Notes: generated by a model not told the origin, from the sequence alone. Positions 7,878 through 18,266 are shown, counted from the first letter of the stretch. The stretch: DNA of 64,000 bases from an uncultured Pelagibacteraceae bacterium (GCA_902582155.1 CACHRI010000002.1:62001-126000); one strand, 5' to 3'. Numbers and translations are program-made.

Positions 7878-10800
7878 GGAATAAATATTTAGAAAATAAA
7901 AAATTACTTTCTGAAAATCACGCTTATGATCAATCTTTAGAACACGAAGCATGTGGTGTTGGATTAGTAGCTACAACAAATGGAAAAAAAAGTCGTAAAG
8001 TAGTTGAGTATGGTATCGAGGCGTTAAAAGCTGTTTGGCATAGAGGCGCTGTTGATGCTGACGGAAAATCAGGTGATGGTGCAGGAATAAAACTTGAAAT
8101 ATCACCTGAGTTTTTTATTCAAAAAATTTTAGATACTGGACACACACATGATGAAACTAAAAGAATTTGTGTAGGAATGATTTTTATGCCTCGAAACGAT
8201 TATGCAGATCAAGAAAAGTGCAGATCAATTATTGAAAAAGTATTACTAAACCAAAATTACTACATTTATGGATGGAGGCAAGTTCCTGTAAACCCTAAAG
8301 TTCTCGGACCAACAGCAGAGTCTAACAGGCCAGAAATTGCGCAAGTTTTATTCAGAAAAAATGAAATTATAAAAACTAACGATCTTGAACGCGATCTATA
8401 TGAAGCCCGAAAAAAAATTGAGAAGCATGCTCGTGAAAATCAATTAAAAAATTTTTATATCTGTTCAATGAGCTCAAGATCAATTGTTTATAAAGGTATG
8501 TTTCTAGCCGAGTCTTTAGCTGACTTTTATAAAGATTTAAATGACAAAAGTTTCAAATCAAGATTTGCTATATTTCATCAAAGATATTCAACAAATACTT
8601 TCCCTAGCTGGGATTTAGCCCAACCTTTCCGAACTTTAGCTCATAATGGAGAAATAAATACTCTTAAAGGAAATGTAAATTGGATGAGAATCCATGAACA
8701 GGACATGACCAGCAAACTTTTTAAAAATATTGAAGATTTGAAACCAGTTATTATTCCTGGCAATTCAGACTCCGCATCATTAGATAACGTATTTGAATTA
8801 TTAACTCATTCTGGAAAACTCGCTCCATTAATTAAATTAATGATGATACCAGATGCTTGGTCAAAAAGAAGTAAAACAGTTCCTAAAAATCACCAACAAT
8901 TATTTAATTTCTTAAACAGTACAATTGAACCGTGGGATGGACCAGCTGCAATTTGTGCAACAGATGCTAAATGGGTTTTAGCAGCCGTGGATAGAAATGG
9001 ATTGAGACCGCTGAGATATTCAATCACATCTGATGGACTAATTTTTGCAGGATCCGAAACTGGAATGATAAAAATTCCCGAAGATAATATAATAAAAAAA
9101 GGTAGACTAGGACCGGGTGAATTAATTGCCGTAGATCTCAAAGAAGGAAAACTTTTTCAAGATAAAGAAATTAAAGATTATGTTTCAAAAGAATACAAAC
9201 AATTTAATAGTCAAATAATTGACTTAGATAAAAAATTAAAAGTTACCAATGAAGAAATAAATTATTCAGGTAACGATCTTAGAAGAAGACAATATTTGTC
9301 TGGTTACAGTGTCGAAGATTTAGAATTAATTCTCCATCCAATGGTTGAAGAAGGAAAAGAGGCAACAGGATCTATGGGAGACGATACACCTACAGCTGTT
9401 TTATCAAGTCATTTTAGACCGATATCACATTATTTTAGACAAAATTTTAGTCAAGTAACTAATCCACCAATTGACTCTCTGAGAGAAAATAAAGTTATGA
9501 GTTTAAAAACGAGGTTTGGAAATTTAGGCAATATCTTAGATTTCAATAATCTTACCCAAGAAGATATTTTCGTTTTAGATAGTCCGATACTCACAAATTC
9601 TCAACTTAAAAAATTTAAAAAAATTTTTTCAAAAAAAATTAAAATTATTGATTGCACATTCAATATTAAGGAAACTCTAAAAGATAATTTAAAAAGAGTA
9701 CAAGATGAGACTGAAATAGCTGTAAGAGAAGGAAGCACAGCTTTAATTTTAAGCGATAAAAATATTTCTGAAAAAAGAGCTAACATTCCTATGGCTCTGG
9801 CAGTGGGAGCAATTAATTCTAATCTAGTTAATCTTGGGTTGAGAGGATACTGCTCATTAAATGCTGAAACATCAGAGACGCTCGATACCCATTCTTTCGC
9901 GGTTCTAATAGGGGTTGGAGCTACGACTGTGAATCCGTACTTAACCATTGACAGTATTCATCAGAGATTTGAAAAAAATTTATTTGGTAAATTTAAATTT
10001 AATGAATGCGTAGAAAGATTTAAAAAATCAATCGAAAATGGATTATTAAAGATTATGTCTAAGATGGGTATTTCAGTAATCAGTTCTTATAGAGGTGGAT
10101 GTAACTTTGAAACAGTTGGACTGAGTAGAGCTCTAGTTTCAGATTATTTTCCAGGAATGATATCAAGAATTTCTGGTATCGGTTTAATTGGAATAGAAAA
10201 AAAAATTAAAGAACTTCACGAGAAAGCATATAAAAAAGATGTTCAAATATTACCAATTGGAGGAATTTATAAGTATAGAAAAACTGGTGAAAACCACCAG
10301 TTTCAAGGAAAACTAATTCACACATTACAACACGCAGTAACAATTGGTTCTTACGCAACATTTAAAAAATATACTGACGGTATAAATAACATGTCTCCTA
10401 TTAATTTAAGAGATCTTTTAGATTTTAAAAAATCAAATGATCCAATCGATATTAAAGAAGTTGAGTCCATAGAAAATCTTACTAAAAGGTTCGGTAGCGG
10501 GAGTATGTCTCATGGTGCATTGTCTGCTGAAGCACATGAAACATTAGCTATTGGTATGAATAGAGTTAAAGGTGCCTCCTGCAGTGGTGAAGGAGGTGAA
10601 GATTCTGCTAGATTTAAAATTCAAGAAAATGGAGATAGCGCAAATTCAAGAGTTAAACAAGTTGCATCAGCAAGATTTGGAGTGACAATTGATTATCTAA
10701 ATAATTGTAATGAAATTGAAATTAAAATAGCTCAAGGTGCTAAACCAGGCGAAGGTGGACAATTACCAGGATTTAAGGTTACAAAAGAAATAGCTAGATT

Positions 10801-12376
10801 AAGACACTCAACACCAGGCGTAACTCTTATCTCACCGCCACCACATCATGATATTTACTCTATAGAGGATTTAGCCCAGCTAATTTACGATTTGAAACAA
10901 ATAAATCCAAAAGCTCGAATAGGTGTAAAATTAGTCGCTGCAACTGGAATTGGAACAATCGCTGCAGGAGTGGCTAAAGCTAAAGCAGATGTGATTCTCA
11001 TTTCAGGTCATTCAGGAGGAACTGGCGCCAGTCCACAAACGAGCGTTAAGTATGCAGGTATTCCCTGGGAGATGGGATTAACTGAGGCCAATCAGATTTT
11101 AACATTAAATAACTTAAGACACAAAGTTACTTTAAGAACAGATGGCGGAATTAAAACAGGTAGAGACGTTGTTATTGCGGCAATGATGGGGGCAGAGGAA
11201 TTTGGCATGGGCACTTCATCTTTAATTGCAATGGGATGTATAATGGTAAGACAATGTCACTCTAATACTTGTCCGGTAGGAGTTTGTTCTCAAGACGAGG
11301 AATTAAGGAAAAAATTCACCGGAACGCCAGAAAAAGTCGTCAATTTTTTTAGATTTGTTGCAGAAGAAGTTAGAGAGATTTTAGCTTCATTAGGATTTAA
11401 AAATTTAAATGAAATAATCGGAAGGACTGATCTCCTTAAACAAGTAAGCAGAGGCTCATCAAATTTAGATGATTTAGATTTAAATCCATTATTAGTAAAA
11501 ACCGATCCGGGTGAAAATACTAGATATTGTGAAAAAAGAGATATTAATGCTGTCCCCGACACTTTAGACGAAAAAATTTGGACAGATATTAAAAATAAAA
11601 TTGTTAAGGATAAAATAATAGAATGTGAATACGATGTTGAAAATACATATAGAGCGGTAGGAACTAGATTATCTCATTATGTTTATAAGAAATTTGGCAA
11701 TAACGCTTTAGCGGAGAACACTGTTATTATCAAATTAAATGGTTCTGCAGGACAATCACTTGGAGCTTTTTTAGCTAAAGGAATTAAAATAATTGTTAAT
11801 GGCGATTCTAACGACTACGTTGGAAAAGGGTTATCAGGTGGAACAATAATAGTTAAACCAGTTAAAAATAGTAATTTAATTTCGAATGAAAATGCAATTA
11901 TAGGAAACACAGTTTTATATGGAGCTACAAGTGGCAAACTTTTTGCATCAGGTAAAGCTGGTGAAAGATTTGCTGTTAGAAATTCTGGAGGGATCGCAGT
12001 AGTAGAAGGGTGTGGATCAAATGGATGCGAATATATGACCGGAGGAAAAACGGTTATTCTTGGCGATGTAGGAGATAACTTCGCAGCAGGTATGACAGGC
12101 GGAATGGCATTTATATATGATCCTAATAAAAAATTTGAAAATTACGTAAATCCTCAATCTGTAATTTGGCAAAACATAGAAACAGACTATTGGAAAAAAT
12201 ATTTGAAGGATTTAATTTTAGAATTTAGCAAGGAGACCAATTCAAAAATTTCAAGAGTGATCTTAAATAATTATGAAAACGAAATGAAGAATTTTATTCA
12301 AGTTTGCCCTATAGAAATGTTAGATAAGTTAGATCATCCTATTTCATTAAAAGAACTTAAGTCGAAATCAGCATAA
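7874..12376 (+). CDS. gltB: Glutamate synthase (NADPH) large subunit
   Basis: Makes two glutamates from glutamine and 2-oxoglutarate. 1500 residues, typical for the family. Cys27 in HEACGVGLV is the N-terminal nucleophile of the glutaminase domain, so the first 26 residues should be a removed propeptide. The central and FMN-binding synthase domains follow (KPGEGGQLPGFKV, ISGHSGGTGASP, LRTDGGIKTG). The 3Fe-4S Cys cluster is CIMVRQCHSNTCPVGVC. The C-terminal GXGXG beta-helix domain has repeated Gly-rich turns (GSAGQSLGAFLAKGI, GGTIIVKP). It is coupled to gltD by a 4-base overlap. Confidence 0.97.
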   Translation: MRNKYLENKKLLSENHAYDQSLEHEACGVGLVATTNGKKSRKVVEYGIEALKAVWHRGAVDADGKSGDGAGIKLEISPEFFIQKILDTGHTHDETKRICVGMIFMPRNDYADQEKCRSIIEKVLLNQNYYIYGWRQVPVNPKVLGPTAESNRPEIAQVLFRKNEIIKTNDLERDLYEARKKIEKHARENQLKNFYICSMSSRSIVYKGMFLAESLADFYKDLNDKSFKSRFAIFHQRYSTNTFPSWDLAQPFRTLAHNGEINTLKGNVNWMRIHEQDMTSKLFKNIEDLKPVIIPGNSDSASLDNVFELLTHSGKLAPLIKLMMIPDAWSKRSKTVPKNHQQLFNFLNSTIEPWDGPAAICATDAKWVLAAVDRNGLRPLRYSITSDGLIFAGSETGMIKIPEDNIIKKGRLGPGELIAVDLKEGKLFQDKEIKDYVSKEYKQFNSQIIDLDKKLKVTNEEINYSGNDLRRRQYLSGYSVEDLELILHPMVEEGKEATGSMGDDTPTAVLSSHFRPISHYFRQNFSQVTNPPIDSLRENKVMSLKTRFGNLGNILDFNNLTQEDIFVLDSPILTNSQLKKFKKIFSKKIKIIDCTFNIKETLKDNLKRVQDETEIAVREGSTALILSDKNISEKRANIPMALAVGAINSNLVNLGLRGYCSLNAETSETLDTHSFAVLIGVGATTVNPYLTIDSIHQRFEKNLFGKFKFNECVERFKKSIENGLLKIMSKMGISVISSYRGGCNFETVGLSRALVSDYFPGMISRISGIGLIGIEKKIKELHEKAYKKDVQILPIGGIYKYRKTGENHQFQGKLIHTLQHAVTIGSYATFKKYTDGINNMSPINLRDLLDFKKSNDPIDIKEVESIENLTKRFGSGSMSHGALSAEAHETLAIGMNRVKGASCSGEGGEDSARFKIQENGDSANSRVKQVASARFGVTIDYLNNCNEIEIKIAQGAKPGEGGQLPGFKVTKEIARLRHSTPGVTLISPPPHHDIYSIEDLAQLIYDLKQINPKARIGVKLVAATGIGTIAAGVAKAKADVILISGHSGGTGASPQTSVKYAGIPWEMGLTEANQILTLNNLRHKVTLRTDGGIKTGRDVVIAAMMGAEEFGMGTSSLIAMGCIMVRQCHSNTCPVGVCSQDEELRKKFTGTPEKVVNFFRFVAEEVREILASLGFKNLNEIIGRTDLLKQVSRGSSNLDDLDLNPLLVKTDPGENTRYCEKRDINAVPDTLDEKIWTDIKNKIVKDKIIECEYDVENTYRAVGTRLSHYVYKKFGNNALAENTVIIKLNGSAGQSLGAFLAKGIKIIVNGDSNDYVGKGLSGGTIIVKPVKNSNLISNENAIIGNTVLYGATSGKLFASGKAGERFAVRNSGGIAVVEGCGSNGCEYMTGGKTVILGDVGDNFAAGMTGGMAFIYDPNKKFENYVNPQSVIWQNIETDYWKKYLKDLILEFSKETNSKISRVILNNYENEMKNFIQVCPIEMLDKLDHPISLKELKSKSA

Positions 12377-12378
12377 TA

Positions 12379-13245
12379 ATGAATAAAGATAAATTCTTTT
12401 TTTTTGGATTCGGCCAAACTGCTAAGTACTTTGTAAACAATTTAGAGAAATCAAAAAAAAAATTTTCTCTTAGTGCTACTAATACTAAAAAAACAACTTT
12501 AAAAACTTTTGGTAAAAAAAAGTTTTTGTCTTTTAAGTTCAAAGATAAATTTTACGACAAAAAATTAATCAAAAACTTATCAGAAGCTGATTATGTTTTA
12601 ATCTCTATCCCTCCGCAAAAAAAGAGGGATTTAGTTCTAAAAAGTTTTGGCAAATTTTTAAAAAATTCAAAATTCAAAAAACTGATTTATTTATCTGCAA
12701 CAAGTGTTTATGGAAATCATAACGGAAAATGGGTTAATGAAAATTCGAAACTTAAAGGTAATACTAAATTTGGTTTAGGTAGAAAAATTGTTGAAAAGTC
12801 ATGGATAAAATTTAGAGACCTACACAAGCTTGATATAAATATTCTACGTGTCTCAGGAATTTATTCAAAAGAGAGTAACGTATTAAAAAAAATATCAAAA
12901 AAGAACATTTATGTTAAAGAAAAAAAATATTTTTCAAGAATAAGAATAGAAGATTTAGCACAAATTATTAAAAAGATGTTTTATGCACGACAAAGTTTTC
13001 TAATACTTAATGCCTCAGATGACAAGCCAGCAACGAACATAGAAGTAGCTAATTTTGCTGCAAAACTTTTAAAAATTAAAAATTTAAAACCTATGCCAAT
13101 ATCCAATTTTAAAAATAAAATGATTAAAGAATTTTATAAAGACTCAAAAAAAGTGAGTAATAAAAAAATGAAAAATAAATTACTCATTAAATTAAAATAT
13201 CCTACTTACAAAGAAGGACTAAGAAATATTTTTAATAATTCTTGA
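12379..13245 (+). CDS. NAD(P)-dependent epimerase/dehydratase-like (SDR) protein
   Basis: 288-residue Rossmann-fold protein of the extended SDR type, resembling the YeeZ-like group. The N-terminal FFFFGFGQTAKYFV corresponds to the dinucleotide-binding turn, and YLSATSVYGNHNGKWV matches the Ser/Thr-VYG segment of these enzymes. The usual YxxxK is not clear; FGLGRKIVEK occupies the expected place. Substrate unknown. It starts 2 bp after gltB, so it probably belongs to the gltDB transcript. Its 3' end overlaps convergent 13219-13983 by 27 bp. Very Lys-rich. Confidence 0.7.
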   Translation: MNKDKFFFFGFGQTAKYFVNNLEKSKKKFSLSATNTKKTTLKTFGKKKFLSFKFKDKFYDKKLIKNLSEADYVLISIPPQKKRDLVLKSFGKFLKNSKFKKLIYLSATSVYGNHNGKWVNENSKLKGNTKFGLGRKIVEKSWIKFRDLHKLDINILRVSGIYSKESNVLKKISKKNIYVKEKKYFSRIRIEDLAQIIKKMFYARQSFLILNASDDKPATNIEVANFAAKLLKIKNLKPMPISNFKNKMIKEFYKDSKKVSNKKMKNKLLIKLKYPTYKEGLRNIFNNS

Positions 13246-13983
13246 TAACTCATTCTTCATTTTTTTAAGAGATTTTGTATCTGAGAGACTGTGATCTCCA
13301 TTTTTAATAATAACCAATTTTTTTTTAGCTTTTTTAAAAATTGATAATACTTTTCTTGAAAAAGAAACTGGAACTACCTCATCCTTTTTTCCATGAAACA
13401 TAGAGATCTGAATTTTCTTAAATATTTTTTTTGAGAAAACTTTATTTTTTCTACCATCTTTAATTAATTGATGTGAAATAGGATATTGATATTTTGTTTT
13501 ATCCCCATGATTAATTGTTGTTATACCCTTTTTTATTATTTCGTTTTTTATCTTTTTTGGAAATTTCTTCCACATCAACCTATCTAAAAATTCTGGAGCT
13601 GAGCCTATTCCCAACATACCTACAATTTGATTTTTATAAAATTTGAACTGGTTAAGTGCTATCCATGCCCCCATACTAGAACCAATTATTAAAAATTTGT
13701 TCTTTTTAACGATTTTTTTAATTAATTTTTTAGCATCATCAGTCCATAAACTTATGTTTCCTTCAATAAATTTTCCTGAGGATTTTCCATGACCAGAATA
13801 TTCAATTGCTAAAAAACCAATTTGGTTTTTATTAGCAAATGAACGAAAAAAATTTGGTTTTTTCCCTTCAATATCGGACATAAAGCCGGGCAAAAAAACA
13901 ATGTAAGGATTTTTATCAAAATTATTGGTTGAATATCTAAGCTTTCTATATCTGGAGATATTGTAGTATCTAAATTTTTTCAT
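13219..13983 (-). CDS. Alpha/beta hydrolase
   Basis: 254 residues. Nucleophile elbow GSSMGAW (GxSxG, Ser as nucleophile), oxyanion-hole segment VFLPGFMSD near residue 30, acid in GKKDEVVP and catalytic His in KNGDHSLSD, so the Ser-Asp-His triad is complete. Probably a cytoplasmic serine esterase or acyl hydrolase; no signal peptide is visible. The substrate cannot be inferred. Its start is 38 bp from the divergent glycosyltransferase start, and its end overlaps the epimerase-like gene. Confidence 0.8.
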   Translation of the reverse strand: MKKFRYYNISRYRKLRYSTNNFDKNPYIVFLPGFMSDIEGKKPNFFRSFANKNQIGFLAIEYSGHGKSSGKFIEGNISLWTDDAKKLIKKIVKKNKFLIIGSSMGAWIALNQFKFYKNQIVGMLGIGSAPEFLDRLMWKKFPKKIKNEIIKKGITTINHGDKTKYQYPISHQLIKDGRKNKVFSKKIFKKIQISMFHGKKDEVVPVSFSRKVLSIFKKAKKKLVIIKNGDHSLSDTKSLKKMKNELSRIIKNIS

Positions 13984-14021
13984 ATTATGTTGTCAAAGTT
14001 GATAATATATTATCTTAACAT

Positions 14022-15179
14022 ATGGCATCTAATTTTAAAGTAATGCAAGTAATACCAAAACTAGGCTACGGTGGCGCTGAGACTGGTTGTTATGATCTAG
14101 CTCATTTCTTGGCAGAAAAGGACTGTAAATCTATTATTGTTACAAGCGGAGGTCCTTTGATTAAATATATAAGAAAAAAAAAAGTTAAGATTATTAAATT
14201 ACCGGTGCATCTAAAAAATCCTCTTGCACTTATGTTTAATACTTTTGCTTTAATTTTATTACAGATTATTTACAGAATTGATATTGTTCATGCCAGAAGC
14301 AGAGCTCCAGCTTGGTCATGTTATTGGTCAACTTTTTTTACAAGAAGAAAGTTTGTCACGACTTTTCATGGGACATATAACTTTAAAAATAAATTTAAAA
14401 AGTTTTATAATAGCGTGATGGTAAAATCAAAATTAACTATTGCTGGATCCAATTTTATATTTAATCATATAAATGAACATTATGAAAATTATTTGAATCA
14501 TAAAAATAAACTTTTGGTTATTTTTAGAGGTATAAATTTAAATTATTTTGACCCAAGTGCTATATCTGATATTAAACTCTTAAAATTAAAAAAAGAGTGG
14601 AGTGTCGATGATGATAAATTTAAAATTCTTTTACCTGGTAGATTAACAAATTGGAAAGGACAGCTCAATTTTATTGAAGCTCTAAATATTTTAATTGAAG
14701 ATTATAAAAATGACAAATTCCAAGCAATAATTTTAGGATCAGATCAAGGTAGAAATGTGTATAAAAAAAAACTTCAAAGTCTAATAGATAGATACAATAT
14801 TAATAAGAAAGTAATATTTGCAGAACATTGTAATGAGATGCCCTTAGCTTACGCCGTAGCTGATATTGTAGTTTCAAGTTCAATTGAACCTGAGGCATTT
14901 GGCAGGGTAGCTGTGGAAGCGCAAGCTATGCAAAAGCCTATAATTGCTACTAAATTGGGCGGGTCTATGGAAACAATCGTTAATAATAAAACTGGTATTC
15001 TTTATAAGTTTGACGATCCTCGAGAATTAGCTAAAAATATTAATTCTTTTATGGAAACAGACAAATTGGCATTGAATATAATGGGAGTTGAAGGTAGAAA
15101 AAACGTAGTGAAAAAATTTGATGTTGAAAAAATGTGTCAAAGCACTTTTAATGAATATAAAAAGCTTCTAAATTTATAA
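14022..15179 (+). CDS. Glycosyltransferase, GT4 family
   Basis: 385-residue GT-B-fold glycosyltransferase. The N-terminal domain begins VMQVIPKLGYGGAETGCYDLA, typical of GT4. The C-terminal nucleotide-sugar domain has LLPGRLTNWKGQLNFIEAL and the EX7E-type region SSIEPEAFGRVAVEAQAM followed by KPIIATKLGGSMETI. It probably acts in lipopolysaccharide core or exopolysaccharide assembly at the cytoplasmic face of the inner membrane. The stop overlaps the thrS start by one base (TAATG). Confidence 0.88.
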   Translation: MASNFKVMQVIPKLGYGGAETGCYDLAHFLAEKDCKSIIVTSGGPLIKYIRKKKVKIIKLPVHLKNPLALMFNTFALILLQIIYRIDIVHARSRAPAWSCYWSTFFTRRKFVTTFHGTYNFKNKFKKFYNSVMVKSKLTIAGSNFIFNHINEHYENYLNHKNKLLVIFRGINLNYFDPSAISDIKLLKLKKEWSVDDDKFKILLPGRLTNWKGQLNFIEALNILIEDYKNDKFQAIILGSDQGRNVYKKKLQSLIDRYNINKKVIFAEHCNEMPLAYAVADIVVSSSIEPEAFGRVAVEAQAMQKPIIATKLGGSMETIVNNKTGILYKFDDPRELAKNINSFMETDKLALNIMGVEGRKNVVKKFDVEKMCQSTFNEYKKLLNL

Positions 15180-17098
15180 TGCCAGATATTCAGCTCTTAG
15201 ATGGAAAAAAAATTCCCTTTGAAAAAAAAATTAATGGTTTTGAACTAGTAAAAAAGATTAGTAAATCTTTAGAAAAAAAAGCTCTTATCATGGAAGTCGA
15301 CGGCAAATTGAAAGATTTAAGTTTTGAAATTACAAAAAATTCTAAAGTTAAGATAGTTACATCTGATGATAAGGACGGTTTAGATGTTCTAAGACATGAT
15401 GCAGCTCATATTATGGCTATGTCTGTTCAAGAGCTTTATCCAGGAACACAAGTTACAATCGGGCCCGTTATAGAAAATGGATTTTATTACGATTTTGCTA
15501 GAAAAGAACCTTTTACTTCAGAAGACTTAAAAAAAATTGAAAAAAAAATGTCAGAAATTATTGATAGAGATGTAAAAACTAAGAGAGAAGTTTGGAAAAG
15601 AGATCACGCTATAAAACATTTTAAAAATCTAGGAGAAAAATATAAAGCTGAAATAATTGAAAGTATTCCAAAAAATGAGGAACTGTCTATATATCATCAT
15701 GGTGATACTTGGCATGATTTATGTAGAGGGCCACATTTGGCTTCATCTGGAAAAATTGGAAAGGCTTTTAAGTTAACAAAAGTATCAGGTGCATATTGGA
15801 GAGGAGACTCTAACAATGAGATGTTACAAAGAATTTATGGAACTTGTTGGAGCAATAAAGAACAATTAAATTTATATCTGGAAAGACTAGAAGAAGCAGA
15901 GAAAAGAGACCATAGAAAATTAGGAAAGGAAATGGATTTGTTTCATTTTAGAGAGGAAAGCCCTGGATCTGTATTTTGGCATGAAAAGGGATGGATTTTA
16001 TTTCAAAGGCTCGTTGAATACATGAGGTTTAGACAAAGGCTTGATGGCTACAAAGAGATAAATACACCAGAATTATTAGACAAAACTCTATGGGAAAAAT
16101 CTGGTCACTGGGAAAAATTTTCAGAGCATATGTTCACTTCTGAAACTCCAGATGAAAAAGTTTTTGCAATAAAACCAATGAATTGCCCAGGATGTGTTCA
16201 GATATTTAATCAAGGTCTTAAAAGCTATCGTGATCTTCCATTAAAACTTTCTGAATTTGGTAAGGTACACAGATATGAGCCCTCAGGAGCATTGCATGGA
16301 TTGCTTCGTGTAAGAGCTTTTACTCAAGACGATGCCCATATTTTTTGCACAGAGGATCAAATCACGCAAGAATGTTTAAGTGTAACAAATTTAATAATAG
16401 ATATTTATAAAAATCTTGGATTTAAAAAAGTAATTTTAAAATATTCAGATCGGCCTGCGAAAAGAGTCGGTGATGATAAAATTTGGGATAAGTCTGAGGA
16501 AGCCTTATTAATAGCCATTAAAAAGTCCAAACTTGAATATTCAATTAACAAAGGAGAAGGAGCATTTTACGGACCTAAGATTGAATTTGTATTGCAGGAT
16601 GCAATAGGAAGAGATTGGCAATGCGGAACTTTGCAGGTTGACCTTAACTTACCAGGTAGATTAGGCGCCTCATATGTTAGCAAGTCAGGAGAAAAACAAG
16701 TACCAGTAATGTTGCATAGAGCTCTTTTTGGTTCTTTAGAAAGATTTATAGGTATTTTAATTGAAAATTATGCCGGTAAACTTCCATTTTGGCTATCACC
16801 TTCACAAGCAGTAGTATGTCCAATAGCTGAGGACAATAATAATTATGCAAAAAAGTTATTTGAAGATTTGTTTAAAGAGAGTATAAAATGTGAAGTGGAT
16901 TTAAGAAATCAAAAAATCAGTTATAAAATTAGGGAACATTCCTTGGCAAAAGTACCAATGATTTTGGTATGCGGTAAAAAAGAAGAGAAAGACAAAACGG
17001 TTACTGTGAGAACTTTAGGGTCTGAAAAACAAGAAACATTTAAAAGAGAAGAATTAATAAAACGTATTATTAAATCAAATAAGATGCCAATTAAATAA
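15179..17098 (+). CDS. thrS: Threonyl-tRNA synthetase
   Basis: Charges tRNA-Thr. 639 residues with the standard layout: TGS domain (1 to about 60), SAD editing domain with HDAAHIMAM, class II catalytic core with FAIKPMNCPGCVQIF (motif 2 region and the zinc Cys) and HRALFGSLERFIGIL (motif 3), then an anticodon-binding domain from about 540. It opens a translation block with infC. The start is coupled to the upstream glycosyltransferase (TAATG), and the stop directly abuts the GTG of infC. Confidence 0.97.
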   Translation: MPDIQLLDGKKIPFEKKINGFELVKKISKSLEKKALIMEVDGKLKDLSFEITKNSKVKIVTSDDKDGLDVLRHDAAHIMAMSVQELYPGTQVTIGPVIENGFYYDFARKEPFTSEDLKKIEKKMSEIIDRDVKTKREVWKRDHAIKHFKNLGEKYKAEIIESIPKNEELSIYHHGDTWHDLCRGPHLASSGKIGKAFKLTKVSGAYWRGDSNNEMLQRIYGTCWSNKEQLNLYLERLEEAEKRDHRKLGKEMDLFHFREESPGSVFWHEKGWILFQRLVEYMRFRQRLDGYKEINTPELLDKTLWEKSGHWEKFSEHMFTSETPDEKVFAIKPMNCPGCVQIFNQGLKSYRDLPLKLSEFGKVHRYEPSGALHGLLRVRAFTQDDAHIFCTEDQITQECLSVTNLIIDIYKNLGFKKVILKYSDRPAKRVGDDKIWDKSEEALLIAIKKSKLEYSINKGEGAFYGPKIEFVLQDAIGRDWQCGTLQVDLNLPGRLGASYVSKSGEKQVPVMLHRALFGSLERFIGILIENYAGKLPFWLSPSQAVVCPIAEDNNNYAKKLFEDLFKESIKCEVDLRNQKISYKIREHSLAKVPMILVCGKKEEKDKTVTVRTLGSEKQETFKREELIKRIIKSNKMPIK

Positions 17099-17644
17099 GT
17101 GTCAAATTTTAAACCAAACTATTTTCAAAGACGCAGCAAACCTCAAGGCCCAAAAGCAAATGAGCGTATCAAAGCTTTAGATGTTCAAGTGATTGGCAGC
17201 GATGGAAATAATTTAGGTGTAATGCAAATTAAACAAGCTATTCAACGTGCACGAGATGAAGGTTTAGACTTAATCGAAATCTCCCCTAATGCAAATCCTC
17301 CTGTTTGTAAAATTATGGACATGGGAAAATATAAATATGATTTACAAAAAAAAGCTAATCAGGCAAAAAAGAAGCAAAAAATTGTTTCTCTTAAGGAAAT
17401 TAAATTAAGGCCTGGAACAGAAATCCATGACTACAATTTTAAAATTAAAAATGCAAAAAAATTTATTACAAAGGGAGATAAAGTAAAATTTACTGTAAAA
17501 TTTAAAGGAAGAGAAATGCAGCACGTTGAACTTGGCAAAAATTTGATGAATAGAATTATTGAGGACACTAAAGATATTGGAAAAGTAGAGACCCATCCAA
17601 AATTTGAAGGCAGACAAATGATAATGATAATTCAGCCTATTTAA
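17099..17644 (+). CDS. infC: Translation initiation factor IF-3
   Basis: Binds the 30S subunit, enforces start-codon and initiator-tRNA selection and prevents premature 50S joining. 181 residues with the family's LDLIEISPNANPPVCKIMDMGKY N-domain, a Lys-rich linker and a C-domain ending KVETHPKFEGRQMIMII. The start is GTG at 17099, immediately after the thrS TAA (in-frame stop just upstream), so no earlier start is possible. A non-ATG start is notable because infC uses AUU in E. coli for autoregulation by IF-3; GTG is not discriminated as strongly. Confidence 0.96.
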   Translation: MSNFKPNYFQRRSKPQGPKANERIKALDVQVIGSDGNNLGVMQIKQAIQRARDEGLDLIEISPNANPPVCKIMDMGKYKYDLQKKANQAKKKQKIVSLKEIKLRPGTEIHDYNFKIKNAKKFITKGDKVKFTVKFKGREMQHVELGKNLMNRIIEDTKDIGKVETHPKFEGRQMIMIIQPI

Positions 17645-17661
17645 TCTTATATAAAATCACC

Positions 17662-17690
17662 TTGTAAAGTTTTACTAATATAGATATAAC
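17662..17690 (+). promoter_or_regulatory. Likely sigma-70 promoter of rpmI-rplT
   Basis: TTGTAA (17662-17667), a 17-base spacer and TATAAC (17685-17690). Only 11 bases separate the -10 from the rpmI ATG, so an mRNA starting at the usual distance would have a leader of about five bases, with no room for a Shine-Dalgarno site. Confidence 0.5.
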
Positions 17691-17701
17691 CCGAGTAATT
17701 T

Positions 17702-17908
17702 ATGCCAAAATTAAAAACTAAAAGCTCTGCTAAAAAAAGATTTAGAATGACTGCAAGAGGTAAAGTAAAAATGCCTCAAGCAAATAAAAGGCACGGTATG
17801 ATAAAAAGGTCCAATAACCAAATAAGAAAACAACGAGGCACTACGATAATGTCTAAGCAAGATGCAAAGATCGTCAAATCGTACATGCCATATAATTTAA
17901 GAGGATAA
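17702..17908 (+). CDS. rpmI: 50S ribosomal protein L35
   Basis: 68 residues, highly basic, starting [20 protein letters not shown], the L35 signature, and ending SYMPYNLRG. Component of the large subunit. It lies between infC and rplT in the conserved infC-rpmI-rplT order, with one base between its stop and the rplT start, and is preceded by its own likely promoter in the 57 bp gap after infC. Confidence 0.97.
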   Translation: MPKLKTKSSAKKRFRMTARGKVKMPQANKRHGMIKRSNNQIRKQRGTTIMSKQDAKIVKSYMPYNLRG

Positions 17909-17909
17909 A

Positions 17910-18266
17910 ATGGCTAGAACAAAACGTGGAGTAATAAGCAAAGCAAAACATAAAAAGGTTTTCAAAGCTGTTAAAGGGCAATACGGTAGAAGAAAAAACA
18001 CTATTCGAGTTGCGAGACAAGCAATGGAAAAAGCAATGCAATATGCTTATAGAGATAGAAAAGCCAAAAAAAGAGATTTTAGATCTTTGTGGATACAAAG
18101 AATAAACGCTGGAGTAAGAAGTGAAGGTTTAACGTATTCGAGATTTATCAACGGTTTAGCTAAGTCAAAAATCAAATTAGATAGAAAAGTATTGGCAGAA
18201 CTAGCTTATAATAACCCAGAAGTATTCAAAACTATTGTAAAAAAAGTTCAATCATCCCTTAACTAA
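17910..18266 (+). CDS. rplT: 50S ribosomal protein L20
   Basis: 118 residues, basic, with the L20 pattern: [39 protein letters not shown] and [11 protein letters not shown]. An early assembly protein of the 50S subunit, and in several bacteria the autogenous repressor of the rpmI-rplT mRNA. No leader structure for such control can be seen here, since the likely rpmI leader is only a few bases long. pheS follows after 47 bp. Confidence 0.97.
   Translation: MARTKRGVISKAKHKKVFKAVKGQYGRRKNTIRVARQAMEKAMQYAYRDRKAKKRDFRSLWIQRINAGVRSEGLTYSRFINGLAKSKIKLDRKVLAELAYNNPEVFKTIVKKVQSSLN

Noticed and set aside
7860-7880. gltD/gltB overlap as a possible frameshift
   Set aside because: Both proteins have complete termini and the ATGA overlap is a common coupling.
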